Position numbers and translations under genes: made by a program
Part shown: one piece after another, positions 9,650 to 19,080 of the stretch
How the letters are laid out: the number at the start of each line of letters is the position of its first letter
How positions within the stretch are numbered: the stretch's first letter is position 1
Notes under the pieces: model-generated
Databases searched by the model: none
Told to the model about the DNA's origin: nothing
Seen by the model: the letters and a program-made list of their open reading frames with translations, nothing else
Source of the DNA: Stentor roeselii
Lineage: Eukaryota > Ciliophora > Heterotrichea > Heterotrichida > Stentoridae
Direction: 5' to 3'
Assembly (NCBI GenBank): GCA_006503475.1
Contig: RSEH01000042.1
Coordinates: 62,001-126,000 of the forward strand
Length of the DNA: 64,000 nucleotides

Positions 9650-10513
9650 TTAAAGCTCGTCAGTATACTGAATCAGCAAATTAACGATTTCAGCGACTTT
9701 TTCTCCACAAGTTAAAAAGTCCTTATTGCAGTTCTGCATCAAAAAGTTAACTCTCGCATTAATCTGTCCTGACTGAGCTTCATAAACATTTTGCCAGTTC
9801 TGACTATTCATAACAACATTAGGAATCACATAAAGTGCCATACCAGAATAATGCATCGCACAATCCTGCAAGTCATCATTTTCATTCCACTCTTCCAATA
9901 TCTCTGAGAACTTTTTCTCTAAAAGCCCTTCAAACTGTTTACAATAAGGAGGTGCAATCCATTCAATATTCTTAGCAAGTCCTTTAACCATGTTCATCAT
10001 TTCCTTCTGAGCTTCCAGGGTGTTATCAGTTGAAAGATTTTCCATTTTAATAGTCCATCCAGTTAAAAGTCTCAAAGCTTCTCCAGCGCTTTGACCACAA
10101 CTGAAGAAGTTGTCAGTGCAAGTCTTCATCGCTTCGAGGTCCTTTGTGATCTGTCGTGAGTGCATCACGTAGTTCTTCATGATGATCGTCTTTCCCCAGG
10201 GACCAACCATTTTGTGGAGGGTTGAGACCAGGCCTGACATGTCGCAAGAAACTGACAAGACGTCGACTTCTCGTCGAATTTTTTCCATGGTTGACATGAT
10301 CGACATGTAGTCTGATGAGAATTTTTGCAGTTCTGTCATCAATGATGATAATGATGAGGAAAACTGCTCCGCTGAGGACTTGCAGTCAACGTTGTCGTTT
10401 GTTAGACCGCTGAAAAAACCTGATAGGAATTTGCTGTAGGACTCTCCGTCAAAGGACTCGAAGGTTAGCGAGGATGATAGAGCTAGAGGGATCAGGAGAA
10501 GAATATATTTCAT
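9650..10513 (-). CDS. Secreted cysteine-patterned helical protein with internal duplication
   Basis: A 287-residue protein with a clear signal peptide (MKYILLLIPLALSSS, cleavage near residue 15). The rest is predicted helical with about nine cysteines. The chain seems to hold two related halves: CTDNFFSCGQSAGEALRLL (about 134-152) resembles CNKDFLTCGEKVAEIVNLL (about 262-280), and each is preceded by another Cys at a similar distance. It is probably exported or lumenal, for example in a granule or on the surface; I recognise no family. CTCTATAATG overlaps the start codon. Confidence 0.85.
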   Translation of the reverse strand: MKYILLLIPLALSSSLTFESFDGESYSKFLSGFFSGLTNDNVDCKSSAEQFSSSLSSLMTELQKFSSDYMSIMSTMEKIRREVDVLSVSCDMSGLVSTLHKMVGPWGKTIIMKNYVMHSRQITKDLEAMKTCTDNFFSCGQSAGEALRLLTGWTIKMENLSTDNTLEAQKEMMNMVKGLAKNIEWIAPPYCKQFEGLLEKKFSEILEEWNENDDLQDCAMHYSGMALYVIPNVVMNSQNWQNVYEAQSGQINARVNFLMQNCNKDFLTCGEKVAEIVNLLIQYTDEL

Positions 10514-10592
10514 TATAGAGAGTTTTTTTTTTTTTAGGGATTTGATGGAGATTTTTAGGGATTGAGAATGTGGAGGTTTGGGTAACTAATTA

Positions 10593-11918
10593 TTAGAGGA
10601 TTCTTGAGATTTCTTCTAAATATGCTTTTCTTTCAATTCTTCTTGAAGGATCTGGTTCAAGCATTTTGGATAGTAGCTTTTTGAAATTATCCGAAATGTT
10701 TTGATTGTGGATTTTATTCATAAGAAGAGGGAACATATTTGGAGTATTCAATCCCACTATCGATTCTCCAAGCATTTCTAATACAATTAATCCTGTAGTG
10801 TAAATAAATGATAGAGATGCTCTGATACTATCTTTGTTCGAACATAATTCTGGAGGTAAGTAGTTCTTGTTGCAGGTTGAATTCAAATACTTAAAATCTA
10901 AAATTAAAAACACCCCGTTGTTGTACCCGATAATACTTGGCTCGATAGAAACACAAGAGAGGCTTCCTGAAACAGCATTCATAAAACTTCCAATACTCAC
11001 CAAGAAATTCTTGATTTCTTGAACATCAAAAGTTCTTGTTCTTAGAATTTGATCTAAAGTTGTAAAATCGTAGGAATAATAACCATAACTCATATCTTCA
11101 TTGTAGGGTGTAATCTGGCTGAAAAGTCCTGAATCTTTATATTTTGTTATTATTGAAATTTCTTGTTGAATTTGGCTTATGCTATCTTTATCAGAGCTTT
11201 TCAATATTTTCAAGACATAGTTTTGATTGTTTTGAGAACTAAATCTCCACTTTTCTAAAGTTCTTGATTCATTTTTTTCAACATAGATTAATTCGATAGG
11301 AAAAACATTACCTGTAACACTTTTTTGATCATTAATTTTTTCCTGTATCGATTTCGTTAAATCTTTATCTTTGAATATTTGATGAGACTGTTGCTGTATA
11401 AATTTAGGTTTTAGATGTTCGACCTTTTGGATGCTATTAAAAATCTCTTCTTGGTTTTTTATATTCTCAATTTCAAGATGATTATCGATGAAAGATAACT
11501 GAAAAAGTGATTCTTCAACATTCCTTCTTTGATCAGAAGGTTTTGAAAACATCAAGGATATAAGAGTCTCTAAAGATTTTTCCAGTTGATTTGCATTTTC
11601 TAGTATAATATTTACTTGAGAATTAAAATGATCAAGTTTTGTTTGAATTTCAAGAAGCTGCCTCTGTAAATTATCCCTTTCATTTATGAGTTCTTGATTT
11701 ATTCTATTTTTCATTTCTGCTATTTTATATGAAATGATGCTTTTTCTAGAATCCAAAACGTAAGTAAGCATATGTAAATCAACTGAATCTATATGATAAT
11801 ATTGGAGTTGATCAATAGGAACTGTATGATCTTTGCATACTAATTTATAACTTTGACACCAAAGGATAAATTCAGCTTTTTTTTGACAGCCATTCTCACA
11901 ACAGTTGAAATTTTCCAT
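10593..11918 (-). CDS. B-box-like zinc / coiled-coil / pseudokinase protein, copy 1
   Basis: A 441-residue protein. Residues about 5-35 form a Cys/His zinc site resembling a B-box (CCENGCQKKAEFILWC...CKDH), followed by a coiled coil (about 70-125). A kinase-like domain occupies about 210-441: VLKILK gives a beta-3 Lys, and LLSKMLEPDPSRR matches the kinase C-lobe end. HRD is missing and DFG is replaced by DFKY, so catalysis is unlikely. YLPPEL stands for APE. A scaffold or regulatory pseudokinase is inferred. The last ~775 coding bases are almost identical to the next gene, while the N-terminal parts differ. TCTATAAT precedes the ATG. Confidence 0.85.
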   Translation of the reverse strand: MENFNCCENGCQKKAEFILWCQSYKLVCKDHTVPIDQLQYYHIDSVDLHMLTYVLDSRKSIISYKIAEMKNRINQELINERDNLQRQLLEIQTKLDHFNSQVNIILENANQLEKSLETLISLMFSKPSDQRRNVEESLFQLSFIDNHLEIENIKNQEEIFNSIQKVEHLKPKFIQQQSHQIFKDKDLTKSIQEKINDQKSVTGNVFPIELIYVEKNESRTLEKWRFSSQNNQNYVLKILKSSDKDSISQIQQEISIITKYKDSGLFSQITPYNEDMSYGYYSYDFTTLDQILRTRTFDVQEIKNFLVSIGSFMNAVSGSLSCVSIEPSIIGYNNGVFLILDFKYLNSTCNKNYLPPELCSNKDSIRASLSFIYTTGLIVLEMLGESIVGLNTPNMFPLLMNKIHNQNISDNFKKLLSKMLEPDPSRRIERKAYLEEISRIL

Positions 11919-12301
11919 TTATTATAGACTCAAATTGAAGACTATTATGCCGAATAAGCTTTGAAATACAATTTTTCAATCAATCTGTGAGTTTCAGAGA
12001 CATTAGTTTGAATAATTTGACCTCTAAATTGATTATTATGATTGAAGTTAAAGAATAATAGTAAAAAATAGTTTATGGAAATCTTAAGTTTAACAAGAAA
12101 ATTATTCTTTTGCAAAATATTAGTTATCTATTTGCTTATTTCTTCTAGGAGTAGATATGTTTATATATCAAAAAAGTAAGTTATTAAGTAAATATCTATA
12201 TAAATAGCATTTGTATCTAATAAAAATCTAAATTGATTATTTTAACTCTTCTAAAGAGAATCAATCCATAGAGTTCAAGATTGATAAATTAATATAACTA
12301 A
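11919..12301. other. Intergenic, AT-rich spacer between pseudokinase copies
   Basis: About 380 bases of very AT-rich DNA with no convincing ORF, RNA gene or repeat. It holds the promoter of copy 1 and the 3' flank of copy 2. Confidence 0.6.
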
Positions 12302-13750
12302 TTAAATAACTCTCGAAATTTCTTTTAAATATGTTTTTCTTTCAATTCTTCTTGAAGGATCTGGTTCAAGCATTTTGGATAGTAGCTTTTTGAAATTATC
12401 CGAAATGTTTTGATTCTGGATTTTAATCATAAGAAGAGGGAACATATTTGGAGTATTCAATCCCACTATCGATTCTCCAAGCATTTCTAATACAATTAAT
12501 CCTGTAGTGTAAATAAATGATAGAGATGCTCTGATACTATCTTTGTTCGAATATAATTCTGGAGGTAAGTAGTTCTTGTTGCAGGTTGAATTCGAATACT
12601 TAAAATCTAAAATTAAAAACAACCCGTTGTTGTACCCGATAATACTTGGCTCGATAGAAACACAAGAGAGGCTTCCTGAAACAGCATTCATAAAACTTCC
12701 AATACTCACCAAGAAATTCTTGATTTCTTGAACATCAAAAGTTCTTGTTCTTAGAATTTGATCTAAAGTTGTAAAATCGTAGGAATAATAACCATAACTC
12801 ATATCTTCATTGTAGGGTGTAATCTGGCTGAAAAGTCCTGAATCTTTATATTTTGTTATTATTGAAATTTCTTGTTGAATTTGGCTTATGCTATCTTTAT
12901 CAGAGCTTTTCAATATTTTCAAGACATAGTTTTGATTGTTTTGAGAACTAAATCTCCACTTTTCTAAAGTTCTTGATTCATTTTTTTCAACATAGATTAA
13001 TTCGATAGGAAAAACATTACCAGTAACACTTTTTTGATCATTAATTTTTTCCTGTATCGATTTCGTTAAATCTTTATCTTTGAATATTTGATAAGACTCT
13101 CGTTCTTTTAATATAGGTTTTAGCTCTTCGACCTTTTGGATACTCTTAATATTTTGATCTCTAGTTTTGAAATTATCAATCTCAATATGATTTTCTATTT
13201 TTCTTTTAGTCCTTGAGGCAGATTTTCGATCATTAATCAGCTCGGTATCTTTCGCAAGAATAGAGTTTTTGGCCTGTGGATTTAATTCTGGGCGCTGTAT
13301 AATTATCAAAAAATCATCAGAAAATTCAGTTTTTATATATTTTTGGAAATCTGTGAGATTAAAACGTTTTATTGAAAGCCATGAATCCAATATTTTTGTT
13401 ATTTCTAGTTTAGTTTTTTCATCATAAGACTTAAGCTTAAGGATTTTTTCATACTCTGAGATTTTTGAGTTGATTTTAATAAGTACCTTATTAGCATTTT
13501 CTTCTAAGGTTTTAATTGTTTCACTGATTTCCAAGACAAATTTTACTTTGAAATCTCTGAGTTTTAAGATATTTGATTCAAGTTTTTGAATCAGTGAAGA
13601 CTTTATAATCGGATCAAGTCTTGTTCTTAAATCTTCATATTTATGGAATGGGTTTTCCTTTCTGTGTTTTTCTAGATCGTCTTTACATAAATTTATCTGA
13701 AAGCAACTACAACAAAAAAGCGCTTCTTTCTTACAAACAAAGCAGCTCAT
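12302..13750 (-). CDS. B-box-like zinc / coiled-coil / pseudokinase protein, copy 2
   Basis: A 482-residue paralogue of the gene at 10593-11918. The N-terminal zinc site is CFVCKKEALFCCSCFQINLCKDD...H (about 3-35), followed by a longer coiled coil (about 50-110) and a linker. From about residue 220 the pseudokinase domain is nearly identical to copy 1: same beta-3 Lys (VLKILK), no HRD, DFKY for DFG, same C-lobe LLSKMLEPDPSRR. I counted about seven base differences over ~765 bases, whereas the N-terminal halves align only weakly. Recent gene conversion or a partial duplication is the simplest explanation. Confidence 0.85.
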   Translation of the reverse strand: MSCFVCKKEALFCCSCFQINLCKDDLEKHRKENPFHKYEDLRTRLDPIIKSSLIQKLESNILKLRDFKVKFVLEISETIKTLEENANKVLIKINSKISEYEKILKLKSYDEKTKLEITKILDSWLSIKRFNLTDFQKYIKTEFSDDFLIIIQRPELNPQAKNSILAKDTELINDRKSASRTKRKIENHIEIDNFKTRDQNIKSIQKVEELKPILKERESYQIFKDKDLTKSIQEKINDQKSVTGNVFPIELIYVEKNESRTLEKWRFSSQNNQNYVLKILKSSDKDSISQIQQEISIITKYKDSGLFSQITPYNEDMSYGYYSYDFTTLDQILRTRTFDVQEIKNFLVSIGSFMNAVSGSLSCVSIEPSIIGYNNGLFLILDFKYSNSTCNKNYLPPELYSNKDSIRASLSFIYTTGLIVLEMLGESIVGLNTPNMFPLLMIKIQNQNISDNFKKLLSKMLEPDPSRRIERKTYLKEISRVI

Positions 13751-14362
13751 TTATAAATGTCTATATTTTATAACAAAATGCAGCCTATAAGTATAAGGTT
13801 TTATTATATCTATATATTTATGATTATTGTTTCTCGTTTGATATAGCAGAATATCTTTTTTATCATTTAGATTATGAATAAAAGTATTGAAAATTTAAAA
13901 ACTAAAAATAATCTTATATTTGAGGATTATACACAATATTAAATTAACTGTTTTCATGAAGTTTTTTATTTGGTATTCATAATGAAAAGTTTTCATTTAA
14001 ATAAATTACTACTACTCATAAAATCAGTCTAGTCTCGTCCGATCGATAATTTAATCATTTCTTCAATCCTACTTGCTTTAAATTTTTATCGTGTCTGATT
14101 CATGTATCTGGAATCATTTAATAATGAAGAAACTACATAAAGAAGTAACTTAATCAAAATAAAGAAATAACCTAATCAAATATAGAAATTTACTATGTAG
14201 GATTGAAATATAATAATCATTAATTTATATAGTATTATTTATTAACACTCTTATGAGATTTGTAGTAAAGACTCAACAGTTTTTTATTCGAACCCCAAAT
14301 CCAAACAAAAACCACCATTCAACCCATCTAATTCCAAATCCCTAAATAATCCCATAATTTAA
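13751..14362. other. Intergenic, no gene seen
   Basis: About 610 bases of AT-rich spacer between divergent genes. A GGTTCGAA on the minus strand near 14290 resembles part of a tRNA B-box, but the rest of a tRNA is missing. Confidence 0.6.
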
Positions 14363-15706
14363 ATGAAAAAATCCTCAAAGTCAAAACTATTAAAGAAATT
14401 CGAGTCTTACATCTCAACCCCTCCTCTACTGACGCATCTTCCCCCAACCTCACTGAAGCTCAAGCCTTTCATCAAAGAAATCTCCGACATTTTAATCCCA
14501 GAGTCAAAAACCGAGAAATTATCTCAGCTAGAAAGATTTTCCTTAAATGCCCAGAAAACCGAAGAAGAAAAAAAGCGATGGTCAAGACAAGGTGGTGGAA
14601 AAAGTGACTCAACATTATCATCTCTTCACAACGAAAGCGAAGCCATCAAGTCTCCTTCAAGATCAACTCAAGAAAAATTAAAAGAAGGTCGAGTCTTCCA
14701 CGTGAAGCCCTTAAAAAAGTCCAGTCTTTCCATATTCCGACAGTCGATATCAACTTGCATAGACGATTACTTCGCAGGTACAAGCCTTGGAAGTATCTTT
14801 GCAACGGTTCATCAAGGCCTGGATTTGAGTTTTTCCTTAGAAAAACACAGAAATTCAATAAACGGTATCGCCTTAGTCGGGTCTAAAGTCTGGACAGTCT
14901 CAGCGGACTATGAAGTAAGGACCTGGGAAATTCCTTACATTGGCAAAGATACTTACAAGCCTAGTAAACCTTATAAGTCTTGCAAGTCAACTAAAGGAAA
15001 AAATATCCTCGAGTTTAAAAGAGTCGGAAAGCATAAAAGAACAGTCACTTCCATCGACTCTACAAAGTCCTTCATCATGACCGGCAGTCAAGAAGGCATC
15101 GGAAAGCTTTGGTCTGAATCAGGGCTTTTAATACGATCAGCTTCTTTCTCACCTGGATTATCTTCACTTTTCTTCTTGAATTCTGATAAAGTTATTACTG
15201 CAGGGTCTCGAATTGAATTTTGGGATATTGAAAAATTTGACTTTTTTCGAAGTGGAGTGGAAGAAACAGGGAAGGTTTTAAAGAAACATAAAAATCATAC
15301 TTTTTTCTCAGGGGATGAGGAAGGAATGGTCAAGTTTTGGGATGTTAGGACTCCTAGACCGATTTCTGCTGTTTCAATGCATTTTGATTGTGTTAGTGGA
15401 ATCGCTTTGAATAATGAGTTTCAGGTGTTGACTTGTGGACTTGATGCACAGATCAAAGAATTTGATTTGAGGAAAAATGATTGTTTTAGAACTGTTAAGT
15501 TTTCTTGTGGGTTTAAGGGAATTGAAAAATATGGAAATCTTGTTTTTACTGCTGGAGAACAGGTTAATTTATGGGATTATCGAGAGCTTGATAGGGTTAG
15601 TGGGACTGCTAGGGTTTCTGCAAAAGTGATTAGGGTTTTAGGAGATTTTTTGTTTACTGGAGGATATGATGGAGTTGTTAATTCATGGGAAATTAATTTG
15701 AAATGA
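14363..15706 (+). CDS. WD40-repeat protein
   Basis: A 447-residue protein with a basic, Ser-rich N-terminal region (about 1-150) followed by a WD40 propeller (about 160-447). Recognisable blades end in RTWEI, GKLWS, EFWDIE, KFWDVR, KEFDLR, NLWDYR and NSWEI, so seven blades are likely. It is a scaffold with no visible catalytic domain and no membrane span. I cannot assign a subfamily. It ends with TGA, supporting UGA as a stop codon here. Confidence 0.9.
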   Translation: MKKSSKSKLLKKFESYISTPPLLTHLPPTSLKLKPFIKEISDILIPESKTEKLSQLERFSLNAQKTEEEKKRWSRQGGGKSDSTLSSLHNESEAIKSPSRSTQEKLKEGRVFHVKPLKKSSLSIFRQSISTCIDDYFAGTSLGSIFATVHQGLDLSFSLEKHRNSINGIALVGSKVWTVSADYEVRTWEIPYIGKDTYKPSKPYKSCKSTKGKNILEFKRVGKHKRTVTSIDSTKSFIMTGSQEGIGKLWSESGLLIRSASFSPGLSSLFFLNSDKVITAGSRIEFWDIEKFDFFRSGVEETGKVLKKHKNHTFFSGDEEGMVKFWDVRTPRPISAVSMHFDCVSGIALNNEFQVLTCGLDAQIKEFDLRKNDCFRTVKFSCGFKGIEKYGNLVFTAGEQVNLWDYRELDRVSGTARVSAKVIRVLGDFLFTGGYDGVVNSWEINLK

Positions 15707-17021
15707 TTGTATTTAGATTTTTTTTAGAGATTTTTTGATTGAAGAGAAAAGATTATTTTTAGGTGGTTTATGGATGGTTTGTGGTTATGGGATAAATTAT
15801 TAATAAAATTTAGATTCATTAAGTTTTGGTATTTTATTATGTCTATTGTTTATAACTATTGCTGATTAGTATTTTATTTTCTATTTCTTTATCCACATTA
15901 GATTTTACCCCTTTATTTATTCCACTTTCAATACAGATTTTTCAGACTTACAATTTTTACCTATACCATACTATTCAATAATTCTTGTTGTTGAGGATGA
16001 TTTATCAAAATCCATACAAATAATAAAGATATTCCAGATATTTGAACCATATATATAAAAAAACCACTTCAAGACCTTAACCCTCCATTACAAATGACGA
16101 GAATATGCTAAACCAAGAACTTCACCTTAATAAATCCAGTGATTTAAATACTCCTGCTAATCATAAGCGGAATATATCAAATAAAAAATAAATGAAAATG
16201 AAACTGGCTTGTTTATATCTTATCAGTTTCTTTTCGTGCATTACAATCCAGATTCTTCCAAAAGAAAAATAATAATATTAGTTATAATGTTCAAAGAAAG
16301 CATAAAATATCCCAATAAAAACTTTTCAATTAAAAATATAATCCTCCAAGAATTACTTAAAAAAAACGACCCAGTAGAACCTTTCAAGTGATCAAATATC
16401 TGAATCTTTATATTTAATCAGGACCATAAGTTAATTCCTGGAGCCAAGGGTAGCTGATGTGATCATCTAAAGACAAGCAATACCCAAGAGAACTTATTGA
16501 CTTGATTTGTCTTTTTTATTATGATACCTTCATCATTTGCTTATTTGTAAACCATTCAAAAGAATGGAATACTGGAAATAATCAGGGCTTGATTTTAATA
16601 TAGATGAATTTCGGGTGTTTTAAATGGTTGAGATTACGAGACTGAAAATAGTGAACTGAAACAAAACCATCTGAAATTCCAAAAAAAAATAAAGATTTTT
16701 ACTTGTATTGATCGAATAGCCTTGTTTTGTATAGGAAACTGAAACTTATCAATTATTGAAGGTATATCAATAATTAGTCAAACGGTGTTGAATAAGGTAA
16801 CTGAAAATATTTTTATCATTTATAGAACTGGTCTGCCTATCAATAATATGGAAAAATTTTATGTTGAAATTATTTATTTATTAATGAATGTCTAATATAA
16901 AACCAAGACTCTCAAAGCAACTCTCAAAACAGCAATCATGATTTTAATTGACCAATCCTTAATAAATATTTAAATGATTAAAACTTTCAAAATATCTAAT
17001 AAAGTTAAGTTATTCATAAAG
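15707..17021. other. Intergenic, no supported gene
   Basis: About 1.3 kb of AT-rich DNA between convergent genes. Short frames such as 16209-16391 have noncoding-like composition and no recognisable domain. Confidence 0.55.
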
Positions 17022-17993
17022 TTAAATTCTTCCTCTCGAACTCTGATAAAAATCCATTTCTAAATTGGATGAATGTTCAACAATTCCTAATTTCTTATCA
17101 ATTTCATTACTTTGTGCACTATCAGGCTCAATTCTATAAACTTCATAGAATATAAGCCTAATCTCCGAATGATATCCATAAACAAGACTATTGAAAAATC
17201 CTAGTAACCTCATCAAACAACTAGAAAAAATAGAAAATCCAAAAAATCCACAATTTTTCATTTGACCCAAACTAAAACACCGACTAATGGTGAGTGGAAT
17301 AAAACATAATACAAGAATAATCGGAATATAAATCATTGTTTTATATTTTTCAATATCTGCATTATTTCTTTTATTTGCAATCCAAATTTTACCAGAGACA
17401 TATAAAATGAAGCATATTATGATCCATGCAATAATATAAAAAAAACCTAACCAATAAAACCTTTTCAAATGATTTAAGTCACTATCTTCATTTTCAATGA
17501 TATTGAACCAACACCAACAAGTCGACTCTTTATAACCAACATTAGCAAGAGGAACAGTTGAAGTAATAACTCCTAATATGCAAGTAATAAATAAAGGCAA
17601 TTTTTCATCCATTTTACCTTTTTTCAATATAATTTCTCGATAACTTACATAATTTATAAACCCTGTCCAGATAATTCCTGATAAACTAAAGAATTGAATT
17701 AAGATGCCTTGGATTGTACAAAATGGATCATATTTAGCTTCGCTGTCTAAGTTAAATGTACAGTTTGAATCAATATAATTATCTTTTAGTTCTTCTGAGG
17801 TTGGTAAAACTGGAAGCAGGGAACTTAGACTGAGACCGCCGTAGAAAATCAACAGGATTATCACAAGTCTTGTTTCGTAGTTGTTAAAGAGTCGTTTTTT
17901 ATAGAGAAGGCTGAGAATTATCAAAAAACTGCATGAAATTGAACTTAGCAAAGAAAAAGGGATTTGGGTGTAGTAGCCTATTGATGATGACAT
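17022..17993 (-). CDS. Seven-TM receptor, cAMP-receptor (Dicty_CAR) type
   Basis: A 323-residue protein with seven hydrophobic spans. The extracellular Cys pair typical of class E receptors is visible (CTIQGILIQFF before TM3 and STCWCWF in loop 2), and IPLTISRC lies in TM6. The final span is followed by a short cytosolic tail (from YGYHSEIR). It probably signals through a G protein; the ligand is unknown. The start at 17991-17993 (MSSSIGYY) is preferred because TCTATA abuts it and the frame further upstream begins at a non-ATG codon. It lies head-to-tail with a close paralogue 45 nt upstream. Confidence 0.9.
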   Translation of the reverse strand: MSSSIGYYTQIPFSLLSSISCSFLIILSLLYKKRLFNNYETRLVIILLIFYGGLSLSSLLPVLPTSEELKDNYIDSNCTFNLDSEAKYDPFCTIQGILIQFFSLSGIIWTGFINYVSYREIILKKGKMDEKLPLFITCILGVITSTVPLANVGYKESTCWCWFNIIENEDSDLNHLKRFYWLGFFYIIAWIIICFILYVSGKIWIANKRNNADIEKYKTMIYIPIILVLCFIPLTISRCFSLGQMKNCGFFGFSIFSSCLMRLLGFFNSLVYGYHSEIRLIFYEVYRIEPDSAQSNEIDKKLGIVEHSSNLEMDFYQSSRGRI

Positions 17994-18038
17994 TATAGAC
18001 AAATTATATTTTTTATATCTAATCCTAGGTAATTAACT

Positions 18039-18983
18039 CTAATCATGAGATGGCTGGCATTCAAGAATCTCTAAGTCGTTATTAGACTCAACATGAATAT
18101 AACGTATTTTATAAGTTTCTGCGAAGATTGTCCTGATTTCTGAATGATACCCATAAACTAAACTATTCAGAAACCCTAGACTTCTCATAAGGCAGGATGA
18201 AAATATGCTAAATCCCAATAATTCACAATTAGATGTTCCAGTGAGAGCAATACATCTACTAATTGTTAATGGAATAAAGCAAAAGCACAAAATTATCGGA
18301 ATAAAAATAGTTTTTTCGAACTTTTTAATATCAACGCCATTATTTTTATAAACAATAAAGATTCTGATTAGAGCATATACTATGAAAATGATTATCGCCC
18401 AAGCAATCGCATAAAAGAATCCAACCCAGTAAAACCTTTTCAAATGATCCATATCATTGGAAGACTTGCTGATATTAAACCAGCACCAACAAGTCGACTC
18501 TTGATACCCGACATGAGCAAGAGGCACAGCAGAAGTGATTAATCCAAAGACAACAACAATGATCAAAGGAATATTTTCGTTCAATTTATTATTTCTTTTT
18601 AATATAATTTCACGATAATTCACATAGTTAATGAAACCAGTCCAGATAATCCCTGATAAGCTGAAGAATTGAATAAGAAATCCTTGAAAATTGCATAAAA
18701 AGTCATTGTTGTCTTCCATCTCATTTTGTGCAACGACTGTGCAATTGGAACTAATGAATTTATTCCTGTTTGTTGAGTATTCGAACACTGGAAGAAGAGA
18801 ACTGAGACAAAGACCGTCGTAGAAAATTAAAAGAATTATCACGAGTCTTGTTTCGTAATTATCCCAGAGTTTTTGTTTGAAAAGTAAGGATAGACAGATG
18901 AGGAAGGTGCAGGATATAGCGCTGAGACTTGAAAACGGAGCTTGATAAGGATATCCGATTATTGGGTTATCTCCATAAACCAT
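18039..18983 (-). CDS. Seven-TM receptor, cAMP-receptor (Dicty_CAR) type, paralogue 2
   Basis: A 314-residue close relative of the neighbouring receptor. It has the same seven spans, ETRLVIILLIFYDGL in TM2, the Cys pair CNFQGFLIQFF / STCWCWF, IPLTISRC in TM6, and LVYGYHSEIR at the start of the tail. The N-terminal loops and the tail diverge most, which fits paralogues specialising in ligand or partner. Only 45 nt separate its stop from the ATG of the downstream receptor, indicating tandem duplication. Confidence 0.9.
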   Translation of the reverse strand: MVYGDNPIIGYPYQAPFSSLSAISCTFLICLSLLFKQKLWDNYETRLVIILLIFYDGLCLSSLLPVFEYSTNRNKFISSNCTVVAQNEMEDNNDFLCNFQGFLIQFFSLSGIIWTGFINYVNYREIILKRNNKLNENIPLIIVVVFGLITSAVPLAHVGYQESTCWCWFNISKSSNDMDHLKRFYWVGFFYAIAWAIIIFIVYALIRIFIVYKNNGVDIKKFEKTIFIPIILCFCFIPLTISRCIALTGTSNCELLGFSIFSSCLMRSLGFLNSLVYGYHSEIRTIFAETYKIRYIHVESNNDLEILECQPSHD

Positions 18984-19080
18984 ATTATTATTGAAATTAG
19001 ATTATTTGATTATTTGATTACTTGATTAGTTGAGATTTAGATGATTATTCTATATATGAAATGGTAATAGATTTAAATAA

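Noticed and set aside
14280-14330. Minus-strand GGTTCGAA resembling a tRNA B-box
   Set aside because: No matching A-box, acceptor stem or anticodon arm could be drawn around it.
16209-16391. 60-codon frame
   Set aside because: Very AT-rich, no homology signal, composition like the surrounding spacer.
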